This document shows, in pieces, positions 11,964 through 22,940 of a DNA stretch of 64,000 nt. The position numbers and the translations under genes were made by a program. Origin of the DNA: Chromera velia (taxonomy: Eukaryota > Sar > Chromeraceae); assembly GCA_018398765.1 (NCBI GenBank), contig JAHBMJ010000642.1:1-64000 (forward strand), in the 5' to 3' direction. The first letter of the stretch is position 1; each line of letters opens with the position of its first letter. The notes beneath the pieces were generated by a model. It saw only the letters and a list, made by a program, of their open reading frames with translations. It was not told where the DNA came from and made no database searches.

Positions 11964-13765
11964 ATGTCAGAGGTCAGCCGGGCCTCTCGTCGAAAGACGC
12001 CGACGAGTCGGACTCTTGCTCTCTCCCGGTCGAGGCTGTTTGCAGGAGAAATAGAAAGAGAAAGAGGAACGTCAGCAGGACGCTCAGTTGGGCGTTCGTG
12101 TTCCCCCGGATCCATTCGAAACTCTTCTCGTCCCCGCTCCCGCTCTCCATCCCTCTACCGCGCCACCCGCCCTCTGTCTCCGTCTCCCCCCCTGTCAAAC
12201 AAATCCGAAGATGGAGACCAAGACCTGTCCCTAATGGACATCATGAAAAAAATCCGCGACGGGGAATGCAGGGCAGGCCAGAAGGGGCTCCGTCAATGGC
12301 AGTGGAGTCCCGAAAGATCGGCAGAGCAGAAAGTGGGACCGGTAGTAATGAAGAGAAGTGGAAGAAAAGGCTCCAACTTCACATCAGCAAAATCATCTCC
12401 CCTCTCAGACTCTCTCTCTGCTTCCGAAGCGGGGAAGAGGAAAGGGAGGACGGAGACAGAGACGAAGACGAACGTAGATATTGCCGGCCACACATCGCTG
12501 TACGACATGATGCAAAAACTTTCGGCTTCAAAGCCAAAGCCCCATGTGCAAGAGAGCGCCGAGGGCCTCATGGACGGACACAAAACGATGCGATGCGCCC
12601 AGTGGCATCACGACACAGCATGTCACCCCCCTCCATCCCCCCATCTGGACGGAGAGGCAGACCGAAGAAGAAGTCACAGTTGCGTACCTCACCTCAAGAG
12701 CATCCCCGCCTCGTCAGGCTCATCTGATGAGAGTATTTCTTTGGAGCAGCTGATGAGGGAGGCAGCACAGAAGAGGAAGGACAGGGAAAGAGAAAGGAGG
12801 AGTCCTGGGGAGACATCTCCATTTCCAGCCGGAGACATCTCCATTTCCAGCTCAAGTGGGTAAAGGGAAGAAGACCGGGACATCCACATCTATTCCTCTC
12901 CCCCTCCCCCTCCCCCGCTCTCTCTCCCTCCCTCTCTCTCTCTCTCTCACTTTCTTCTCTTCCTCGGTATCCACTATTTTCCCGTCTCTCCTAAATTTCG
13001 GTCTCAATCTCTATCGATTTTCGTTCTCTGCAGAAAAGGGTGTATCTGTGCTGCCCTTCAGAGTTTCCTTTTCCCAAATTCGTCCGAGTCTGTCTGTGTG
13101 CAGAAGCCCCACCGCCAAGAGAAGGGCAGGAAACCCCAGAGGCAGACGACCAGGAGGACGGGGAAGGAGACGTTTCTCTTGCCGATATGCTCGTTCAGGT
13201 TTCCCAAAAAAAGAAGGGGCGCAGGGCAGAAGATCCACAACGTTCTGTCGATAGTGCAGAAGTGCGAGAGCTTGCTGATGCGAAGGAGGAGTCTGACTCA
13301 AAAGCGGCTGTGAAGCAAGTGGATGCAAAAAACACGAGGCTCTCATGTGGCAAAGAAGACGAGAAGGAGCTTTCAGATGTGCGGTCAAAGGAGAGTGAGG
13401 AAAAAATGAAGGAGAAGAAGGAGAATAGGAAGGTTCTGGCAGAGAAGAAGAAAAAGGAGAAGACTAAGGAAGCCAAGCAGGGATCTTGCCTAAGCAAAAA
13501 CAACGATGCAATTGTCACCATCGCCGATGTCATTTCACATGACAAAAACTTCTCCTCTCAGGCTGTTTGCAGAAAACAAACGAAATTCTCCCCCCCTCCG
13601 ATGAAGGAAAGAGACAACAGAGACAGAGGTCGAGTGGTGAGACAGTTGTCTCGACAGCTCTCCAAAAGTTCTGTCGGAAGTTCGTCTCCTTTTGGAGGGG
13701 GGGGGGGGAGGCGGAAACCAAAAACTTTTTGGGGTCGTGATTTGAGCAACATCAAACCTCTTTGA
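11964..13765 (+). CDS. Ser/Arg/Lys-rich protein with five SLxDMM-like motifs
   Basis: Two exons, 11964-12855 and 13104-13765 (phase 1 join), give 517 residues with no recognised domain. The N-terminus is RS-rich, the middle is charged and the second exon has a long lysine/glutamate stretch likely to form a helix. A short motif recurs: DLSLMDIMKKI (about residue 87), HTSLYDMMQKL (176), SISLEQLMREA (257), DVSLADMLVQV (320) and a weaker IVTIADVISHD (434). These look like amphipathic docking helices spaced along a disordered, probably nuclear, chain. The start could lie further upstream: exons 11424-11583, 11824-11858 and 11928 onward join in phase and would add an N-terminal extension. The ATG at 11964 was chosen because the upstream model rests only on splice motifs. 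Confidence 0.65.
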
Positions 13766-14644
13766 ACCGAAATCTATGCGTATGATTTAGGGTGAAAGAG
13801 ACAACTCAACATGTTTGGGTTGGTCAAAAGATTTTGCACAACTCACACGGGAAGGCATGTAAACTAGTATGTGAACATATTAATAATTCAAGTTTATTGG
13901 TTATAATCGATATTACGACGATATAGAGTAGTTCAATTGAGTTTTGGCTACAGTCATCGCCAAAAACAGTGTGGCAAAACTTAAATAAAATCAAAACTTA
14001 ATTTGATGTTGAATCTGCATTATTTGGAATACAAATCTTTTACTTATAATTAGTAATGAGTTGGTTATTCTAGTGGTTATTCTTTTAAGTTTGTAGCTAC
14101 GAGTATATTAAATCATGGTAGTTGGAAACATTCGAAAACCAGGTTTAGAATAGTTTTTACCCTAGTTATTAAAACAAAGCATCCCTAGTTAGCCTGAGTA
14201 TTTTGCTACAGTGACTACTAGTACAGTCTGACTACTTGTTAGACTATAGTAGTTGTTACTAGAGTTATTAGGCTATTACTAATATAAACTTAGCAGCCAT
14301 TTACAGCTATTCACAGCTAGCCTCTAGGCTAGTCTGAGGTCTTGCATGATTAACCATGACTAGGACCATGAGCTGCCAAATAATAATTTAGCTTGACTTA
14401 ATTTAGTCATGAGCTTCACATTTTCATTAGCAAAGCACACAAATTAAGACATCGCTCCCAGACAGCCAGAACAGCCGAAGAAGACAGTAAAAAAAAAGAA
14501 GGAAAGCTGGGTTCTAGGATATTACTGACATCATGTCAGGTGAATGAGATTCTCAGGAAGTACAAGCAGGGAACTAGGCGACGTACAGTGGCAAAAAAAA
14601 AGAATAAGCATTAACCATTTTTTTTTTTTTTTGCTTTCGTCTAA
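13766..14644. other. AT-rich spacer, nothing recognised
   Basis: No coding signal. Many short TAGT/ACTA repeats and two homopolymer A/T runs near 14590 and 14620, the latter just before the LINE relic. Confidence 0.5.
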
Positions 14645-15060
14645 TATCGGCAGCATATTATTTGTTTCAAGGGGCAGACGGTCGAGTGGGTAGAAAGTTA
14701 CAGATACTTGGGCTGTCAACTTTTTTCTGATGTAAACCCTCACAAGTCTGTGACCGCCAGACTTGAAGCTGCGAAAAGGGGAGTGGGGGGGGCTATGGGT
14801 CTGTGTGCGTCAATAGGTATGCTCTCCCCCTACAGTCGTATGTCCTTCTTCAAGAGGACGTGGGAGCCCACCGCCACTTATTCCCTTGAAGCTCTCCCCA
14901 TTCAAGAATCTGATATCTGATGCTTAGACTCCCTCCAGCTTCATTTTGTGCGTTGGTCTCTTCGCCTGCCCTGGAATTCTTTTATGTTTCCTACCCTTGC
15001 AGCCATTGAGCTGAGGCCCATAAGAGAGATTCTCATTGTTTCTCCCTGGCTCGATTAGCT
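14645..15060 (+). pseudogene. LINE-type reverse transcriptase C-terminal relic
   Basis: A single frame from 14645 reads KGQTVEWVESYRYLGCQLF, the hallmark Y-x-Y-L-G segment after the RT thumb of non-LTR retrotransposons, then KSVTARLEAAKRG. It continues past a TGA at 14918 into a region with LHFVRWSLRLP and IELRPIRE, as in the C-terminal domain of such proteins, and stops again near 15056. No catalytic RT motifs remain upstream. A 5'-truncated, dead insertion. Confidence 0.65.
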
Positions 15061-15944
15061 TTGCCTCATTGACAAATATTGTGGGCATGCCATAGGAGGG
15101 GGGAGCTAAGGGCATGGTCAGGGTTAAACGGGGGGTTTGCAAAGAAGCTTGTACAACCCGTTAGTCCTGCCCTTCTGGAAGGCAAACCAGATGAGGTCGA
15201 TTTCAGAACATCAGATAGCAAGCTGAGAAAGGGGCGAGGAGCAGGGAAGTGAACGAATGGATGGGGGACTGGGGGGAACCCGCCGGTCTCCATCACAGAA
15301 AGGAGAGGGGGAACTTCAAGGCAGGGGAGACAAAAAGTGCATGGGAGCATGTCTTTTTCTCCGTCTGCTTGCCTGACTAACTATCAGAAGGAAAATAGTA
15401 GCAGCCAACGTTTGGCAAAACTAGTCCTGGGAAGCTTGGCAGAGAGGAGGGGGGGCTCAAGGTCTCCCTCGGTGGAACTTCTCACCAAGCAGTTCTTATC
15501 TTCCCCCGGGGCAGTTTTCCGCCCTTAAAGTTTGTTGTGCGCCATTGTGTTGAGGGGGAGCAAACCATGGGGGGAGGGTTGAATCAATTTGCAAAGACTG
15601 TAAAGAGAAAAGTTGAGAGAAATTGATTGATGACCCGATTCACCGTCTGACAACTTATGTCCGAACAGAGGTGCCGTAAGGGAGATTAAGTGATCTCTGG
15701 TATAGGTGATTAGAGCGTATGGCATTGTCAATAGAAGAAGTATATGAGTATGGAGAGAGACAGGAAGCCCGAGGGGGTAGGGGGATAGGGTAGGCTGAGG
15801 AACGTGTAAGGCGGTACTTCTCACTTCTTCTTCAGAGGGACGCCCGAACGGCCAGTGCCTTCATTGTTGCATGCCTAGGACCTGGGGCGCACTGTTTTGC
15901 TAGCTAGTAGACTAGTAGTAGTCCTAAAGTTTGGCTACTTTAGG
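15061..15944. other. Spacer, no recognised gene
   Basis: G-rich on the plus strand with several poly-G runs of 5-8. Open stretches lack family features. Part may be the 3' remainder of the LINE insertion. Confidence 0.4.
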
Positions 15945-16432
15945 TTAGTGACCAGATTTGATTTGATTTGATTTAAAGTAGGGCTTAACCTCAAATCAAA
16001 TCTTAGGCCTGAGAGATATTAGCATGATAGGGCCTATCAAATCCTATCAAATCTACTTCAAATTTGACCCTTTAACCTCAAATCTCTAGGATAACTCAAG
16101 CCTTAAATTAAGATGACTCTCTAAGATAACTCTCAGATAAAAACTTATGTAAGCTCTTAGCTTTAACAATAGTTCATTAATTTTCAGAGTTTTAATTTAG
16201 ATTTTAGTCTAGTTTTTAGTTATTTTCTTGTCTCTAGGGCTTTCTAGGATTTACAAGTGGTGTCGACTGTGCCATGTCGTCTTCAGTGCTGTCGAGAGTG
16301 ACATGAGTGACCTCTAGACTTCAACCTCAAATCTACTTCAAATCTGGTCAGATTTTGGCTTAAAGCTCAAATCAAATCAAATTAAATCAAATCAAATCCT
16401 ATCAAATCCTATCAAATCACATCTGGTCACTA
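15945..16432. mobile_element. hAT-like MITE, 488 bp
   Basis: Terminal inverted repeats begin TAGTGACCAGAT at the left and end ATCTGGTCACTA at the right, followed inward by tandem GATTT/AAATC subterminal repeats on both sides (right side includes ATCAAATCCT units). Imperfect 8-bp target duplications flank it, CTTTAGGT (15937-15944) and CTTTAGAT (16433-16440). No ORF. Size, TIR start and 8-bp TSD fit a non-autonomous hAT element. Confidence 0.75.
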
Positions 16433-16440
16433 CTTTAGAT

Positions 16441-18385
16441 GAGCAATCGCTGGCGTGCTCCTAGCTTGCAATATGATATGAATGCTCACAGACTGCCCTT
16501 TACCATTAGAACACGATGGCTGGCGGATTAAGTCACCTCATCATCATCATCATTATTATTATATATATACATATTGAAACTTGAAAAGAGTACATGACTC
16601 TAGGAGCTAGCTTTAGGAGTCTCCGCTGGAAGTTTGATGGAAGTTTGATTATAACTTTGATAAAACTTTCTAGAAAACTTTGTTTCATATAATTAAGCTC
16701 TATATTAAATCACCGTAGTCATTGGCTCTAATATAATCTAGAGTATAATTAATAAATTTCTAAATATAGTTCCAAGTATAGTTCTTCTAACACCATTTTT
16801 TTTTTGTGGAGCGATTTTTCAATGAAGAATCAAATAAGTTTCCGCTTTTTTGATGTGATCTGGTATTCACTTTTTCAGGTTTTTCTTTCCTACCCAGGTG
16901 AATGGAAAGTCCCGCATCTTCCTTCTTCCTCTTCTTGTAGGTCGCATCCCTCGTGCCCTAGCTTTTGCCTTTTCCATAATACTCTCTCACGTTTGAGTGA
17001 GTCAATAGATGCTGTATTGTCAGCGGACTTATTCCATGACCAGAAGTTTGTCCTACTAGTGGTCGTCGCCTAGACATTGGCTGGGTTTCCCTTTTTTCTT
17101 TTACGTTTTCAGGAGGCTGCTTCCAGCAATTTCCCTGCTGCCTCCTCTAATTAGACAGCAATACACTATAAGACAGTCAATTTGCCAGGATCCTGCCATC
17201 GATCCATCGGGGTGAGCATGAATTAATTGGGTTTATTGACGAATTTTCTTAATTTCGTTCTTTCTTCTTCTGTCTTCATATTCCAGTCCCGATCTATCAG
17301 GGGTATCAGAGGGTGTGCACAAAGAAGAAGGAAACCATGTGTCTCTCTAGGTATTGCTGAAACAAACAAAAGAACGAGGAGAGAGGAAAAGAGTTTGTTG
17401 TAATAAAGAAACTTCAAAGTCTATAAAAACAAAGGCAGCAGCAGTAAAATAAAAAGAGATACGTCTAAAGGATGCAAAGTGAGTGACGATACGCCGATCC
17501 TTCACTCTGCTTCGCCCTGCTATGATGCACGCAGGATGCTGTGTAGTGTGTAGAGCTTCGCTCCACTTTCTGCCTGCCTACCTGCCCACCAGAGGGCATA
17601 CCAGAAAGACAGAAAAAGAAAGACAGATGCTGGCCCCAAGATAAATGGGGAGTAAGGAAAGTTCAAATAAAGGGAAAGAGAATTAAGAGTAATTAAGAAG
17701 TGGAATGAAGAAAACAAATGCAATTGAATTTGAATTCCTAAAAGATCCTTTCATATTTTTTTCATTTCTTTTTCTACCGAGCTCGCTTCGATGGACTCAT
17801 GAGCGTGGCTTCCCTGCTGAATTTGAGATTTTTTTTGCCCCTCCATCCTTCCTCTTTCTTTAAAAGAAATATAGATTAGAGTATTAATTTTTGGTTTAAA
17901 AAATCAGAATATTTCAAAACATAAATTTTTATTGTAATATGTACGTATTATCGATTGATTGAAGGTTAGATTCAACTTTATCTATTTAGTTTCTATTCTT
18001 CTTTATCTTGATATTTTGACCCATTATTTCATATAAAACGAATTATAACTATTTAACATCGTTTTTTAAAAGTCCGACTTGTCTGGAAAAGTCCACTTAC
18101 TATTGGAGAGGCTTTTTTTCCTTCGCTCGCTTGTCTTCCTTCCCTCCCGTGCGGGAAGGAAGGACGTGTATTGAAATGTGCACTCACTGTTCGGATCCGG
18201 TTTGGCCTTCCATTTACCTGTCCTACCCCATTTGCTCTTTCTTCCTCTCCTTGAGTCTCCTTCGATCTTACAACTGACCAGATGAAATTCCATGGGCTCA
18301 AAAAGAACACAAGCAGCCTCTGTAGTAGGTAAGGGGTAGAGTTATGTCAGGAAGGGCGGTCTTCTGTTTAGTTTTTCCTTCCGGC

Positions 18386-18424
<39 letters not shown>

Positions 18425-19398
18425 CGACGGGGACGGGGTCTCCCCTTTCTCCTCTTCCATGCAGGCAGGCTACTCGGTATGTGCGAAAGGGACGTCAAGG
18501 AGGGTTGAGTGTTGGAAGCCCCCGTGGAGGGATCGAACGAAAAACCCCCCTTCTCGATTAGCCGGAAGGAAGAAAGGAAAGGACCTTGTGTGTTGTATGA
18601 GGGGAGGGAGGGAGGGAGAGTCTTTGCAGGTCCTCCCTCCCTCCATGAGTCTTTCTATCTGTCTATACATTTGTTAATCTATTCGACCGTCCAGCCAAGC
18701 AGACAAAGAGCTTAGTCGATCGCCCCCCTCTCCACCCATCCGATTCTCCAGGAGTTTCTCTCTCCCATCCTTCCCTTCCTTCCCTTTTCTTGTCTTGTCA
18801 TGTAAACCGACTCAAGGCCACCATCATCAATCCTGTCTTCATGCCGGACACAGGACACAGAAGCGAGCCTACGCTAATCAATCTGCATGCCCACAATCTG
18901 ATCTGTACGTCCATAAGAAAGAGCTCTTACTGCGGAGAAATTCAGTGCATAAAAAAACCATGATATATGTCCAAGACAGATAGATGGAAAATGGAAGGAA
19001 GACAAATGCGCCCCCCCCCCCTCGAATGCTGACGCCATTGTATGCATAGAGGCACCGTAAGAACGAAGACTGCCTCCTTCTTTTTCAAACAGGAGTGTAT
19101 TTAACAGACACCCTCACATTTCCCTCCCTAACTTTCCCGGGCTCCATCTATACACACGACACGCATGCATGAAGAGGGATACGGGCGAATACTGCTGAAA
19201 GAAATTCACGACATTGGGAACACGAAAAAAGGTCAGTTTTCGCTTTTCACAAATGAATCGACTCTCTCATTCACCGAGCCACTTACTTTTACATTACTAA
19301 TTCGGTTGAATTCGTTGGAAGCAAAAAGAAGAAAAGAAAGAAAAGAAGGGAGAGGAGAGGAGCCAACAGGAGAGAAGAGCTGACAGAGAAAAAACCCT

Positions 19399-19451
<53 letters not shown>

Positions 19452-20829
19452 CAGAGGACAGAAGCGAAGAAAAAAGAGATCCGAGGAAGCCCACCCACCC
19501 GCCCTCCTGCAGGCAGCAAAACAGGCGAAGGAAACCTTGAATCTCTAAGATTTTCTCCGCAGCCCATTCTTCCCCCCATGCTCAAAAGCTCAAGGGCGGA
19601 AGGAACATCAGGGAAGGGAAGGGAAATGGAAGGGCGGAACATCAGGGAAGGGAAGGGAAAGGAAAGGGCGGAACATCAGGGAAGGGAAGGGAAAGGGAAG
19701 GGCGGAACATCAGGGAAGGGAATTAAGGGAAAGGGAAGGAACCTCTCATGCATGCATGCATCAAGTGTTCCCTCCCTCCCGCTTTCCCCCCGAGTCGACA
19801 AAAGAGACAACAACAGACAGACAGACAGACAGACACAGGCAGGCAGACAGAGAACATGTTGATATGCCGTTAGAGGCCGACCAAAGCTATCTTTAATCAG
19901 TCTCTAATGTGTTTCCTTGCTGTAGGTGTATGTACCTGTGCAATCGATCCTTCCATCACCTCACCCACGACCACAACTTTCTCGACCTATTCTTCTTCTG
20001 CATCATCATGATCAATTCTCGGTCCTCTTTCATCCATCCCACTTCTCCCTCCAGCCAAGGCCTTCCTCGCCCATCTACCACTCAGTCACACACCGCCCGT
20101 GCAGGCAGCCGACAGACAAACTCAGAGCGACGCCCTCCTCTTCCTTCAGAGCGATGCCCCCCGTGGACCTCTGCGACTCTGACAGCAGCCCAAAGCGAAA
20201 CAAGGGCCCCAGAAGGCAAAACATGATACGTTTCCTTGATTGGTTGATGGTCTACTCGAAGACCTTTTCCTCTTTTGATCTAGACAGGATGCGGAGACAC
20301 GCCGATACACACACGGAAAGGAAGAGGGAGAAAGGAAACGGGTTCTACAGATAATTGTGGCGTGGGCTGGAAGGTAAAAGAAAATATGTCTTTGTTTGTT
20401 TTAAATTCCTAGATCCCCTTCCTTTGCTACATTTTCCATTTTGAACTTTTTCGTGCACTCTTCCTCGTACGCATTCATTCGTTTTTTCATCAACTCTTTT
20501 CTCACCTTTGCTTTTGATTGAATTCGTTGGTGAATAAAAAACCAGAATAAAGGAAAGAAGAACAGAGTAGGGTAGATGCGAGAGGAGAGAAGAGTTTCAA
20601 GAACGCTGTCGCAGAAAAAATTGCCCTCCCTCCCACCCTTGCAAGAAGGAAGGAAGACAGATAACTAACAGACACACACCCACAGAGACAGACAGACAGA
20701 CGTTCTTGTGTCTTTCCTCCTCAGATCCCTCCCTCATTCTGCCTCCTGTCTCTCAATCTCTCTCCTTGCTCTGGAAAGAAGGGAAGAGAAGAGCACAGAA
20801 AGAAAGACAAGCCCAGAGAGAGAGAGAAA

Positions 20830-20862
<33 letters not shown>

Positions 20863-22940
20863 GAAGGGAAAAGAACTGCCCCGTCACCCAACCCCAGCTA
20901 TCGGCAGGAACCGCTGGCTTTGGGTCTTCCTACCGCTAGCTTTGGGCCTGTGTACCTCTCTCTCTCTCTCTTGCCGTATGGATTCATTCTTCCTTCTTCC
21001 TCCCATTTATTTTCCTCTCCCCCGTCTCTCTCCTCTTCATCCATCCCGCTTCTTCTTTTTCCTTCTTTCTCCCTCAACAATTTACAAACTGGTTGGACTG
21101 ACGGGGAGGCGGACGGTGCGGGGGGGAGTCGAAAGAACGACTGACTGCATGGATGGCCTCCGGGTCGACCCCCGAGTGGGACGACGGCGGTGTTGAGGAC
21201 AGAAATGGGTTGGAGGCCATTTGCAGGCAGAACGACACAAATGAACGAAGATAACGTTAACCAGGACATACATGAAAGGGTAGAAGGCCACCCCATGCAA
21301 CCTTCAAGTTGCTTCCTTCCTTCCAAGTCTGAAGGGAAACAGAAAAAAGAAGTTGTCAGCAACAGCAAGGGGCAGTACGGCGGTCTCAAACCCAATTAGT
21401 TCACAGTTGGGAAAGAATTCATTCCTGCACATCAGGCCTTTGCCTGTTTGCAACAGAGAATCGGATTCGTTCTTTTCTTCTTAATTGGAGAAAGTTTCGA
21501 AGGTCATGGAAGAACTTGTCAGTCCCTCCATCAAAGGAAAGGAAAAAGAAAGGAAACGAAACACGCACTTCCCTGCATGCACAAAAAGAAAGAAAATGCA
21601 GAAAGATCATGCGAATGAAGGCCAACTCGTAAGGATCAACTGCAAGCCCTTCTCTCCCTCCCTGCCCCGCCTCCCTCCATCCTGCCACCACGGTAGAAGA
21701 AAAGGGAAGGGAAGCAAAGGGAATGAAAGGGCCCTCTACCCATCCTCGTGAAAGACACCCTCACTCAATCACTCACTCACTGATGTCCTCTCTCGTTCAT
21801 CAATCCCTCACTTACAACCCCCAGCCGTGTTTTAGTCGCTACTAGATCAAGCTTCCCTCCTTCCCTCCCTCCCACCCTTGAATTCTGTGGCTTGTCTTTC
21901 TCAATCTCTTTGCACTCCTATCCAACCCGTCCGGGTACCCACTCACTCATCCACCCTTCTCTCCATCCATCCACCCACTCACCCACCCTCTCTCCATTCA
22001 TCCATCCATCCATCCATCCGTGAGGACTCCCCCCTGCAGGTCCTCTTCTTTCCTTTCTCTCTCTCCCATTTTCATCCATTCTTCGACTGTGCACGCTAAC
22101 AAACAGGAAACAAATGAAGGAAGGGAGTCGAAAGAAAGAAAGAAAAGACTTTCCGACGGTCGAACGTTCCCCTTTCCTTCCGGCCCAACCACCCAATCGG
22201 AAGTCGGGACGGACGAAAGAAGGAGCGAAGTAGCAAAAGACGCAAGAAAGCATAGAACAAAGAGAGAGAGGGGGAGGGAGAGAGAGAGAGAGTATGTGCT
22301 TCTTTGCTGCACACAAATGCCACACACAGAAGACCGCTGTCTGTTGAGAAGAAATAGGTAAAGAAAGAAAGAAGGAAATTCGCTGAGTGAATTAATGACT
22401 CCTTCAGCTGATCCACCCTCTCTGTCAATGTCCGATACAGCGATCCTTTTCTTCTCCTTCAGAGGAAAGGATGAAGAAGTGTTTCTCATGCTGTCTCCTT
22501 TGCTCCCTGCCTGTTTTGTTCCGATGCACTTGTTGTTTTGAAACAGCGTTGAAGGAACAGTCAGGGAGAGGTTACAAGCTTGCGCGCTCTCTCTCCCACC
22601 GCACCATATTTCTTCCATTAATCTTCGCTAGTTTTATTTTCTTTTCTTCCTCCGTTGTTTCCTTTCGCCTAAAGAAGGGTCAATCTGGTGTCTAGTCAAG
22701 CTCCTGTTTTATCTTTTTGTGTTTCGTTCGGTTTCTTGCTTTTGTTTGAAAGCAAGCTGATAGGTGTGTTTCCTTTTCCAGGAGAGCTGCGATCTTTTGT
22801 TTCCTCTCATGACCTTTCCCTCCTCTCTGTTTCTCTATCTCCTTCTCCTGCTTCGTCCAGACAGACAGCATGACGGTCTTCTCTTCATTTGCCTCTTCCT
22901 TCCTTCCTTCCTTCCTTCCTTCCTTCCTCCGTTCCTCCCA
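16441..22940. other. 6.5 kb without a recognisable gene
   Basis: Left part (16.4-18.1 kb) is AT-rich. The rest alternates pyrimidine-rich and purine-rich blocks with CA (18388-18420, 19402-19430), GA (19431-19452, 20814-20862, 22260-22292), CAGA (19816-19834), CATC (21962-22020) and TTCC (22900-22926) repeats. I found no exon whose translation resembles a known family. It could still contain introns or UTR of an unrecognised gene. Confidence 0.5.
19602..19740. repeat. Minisatellite, about four units of ~35 bp
   Basis: The unit begins GGAACATCAGGGAAGGGAAG and recurs about four times with small length changes in the purine-rich spacer. Confidence 0.85.

Noticed and set aside
20898-21395. Possible minus-strand gene of 165 codons
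   Set aside because: Composition follows the CT/GA-rich sequence, overlapping frames are equally open and no motif is present.
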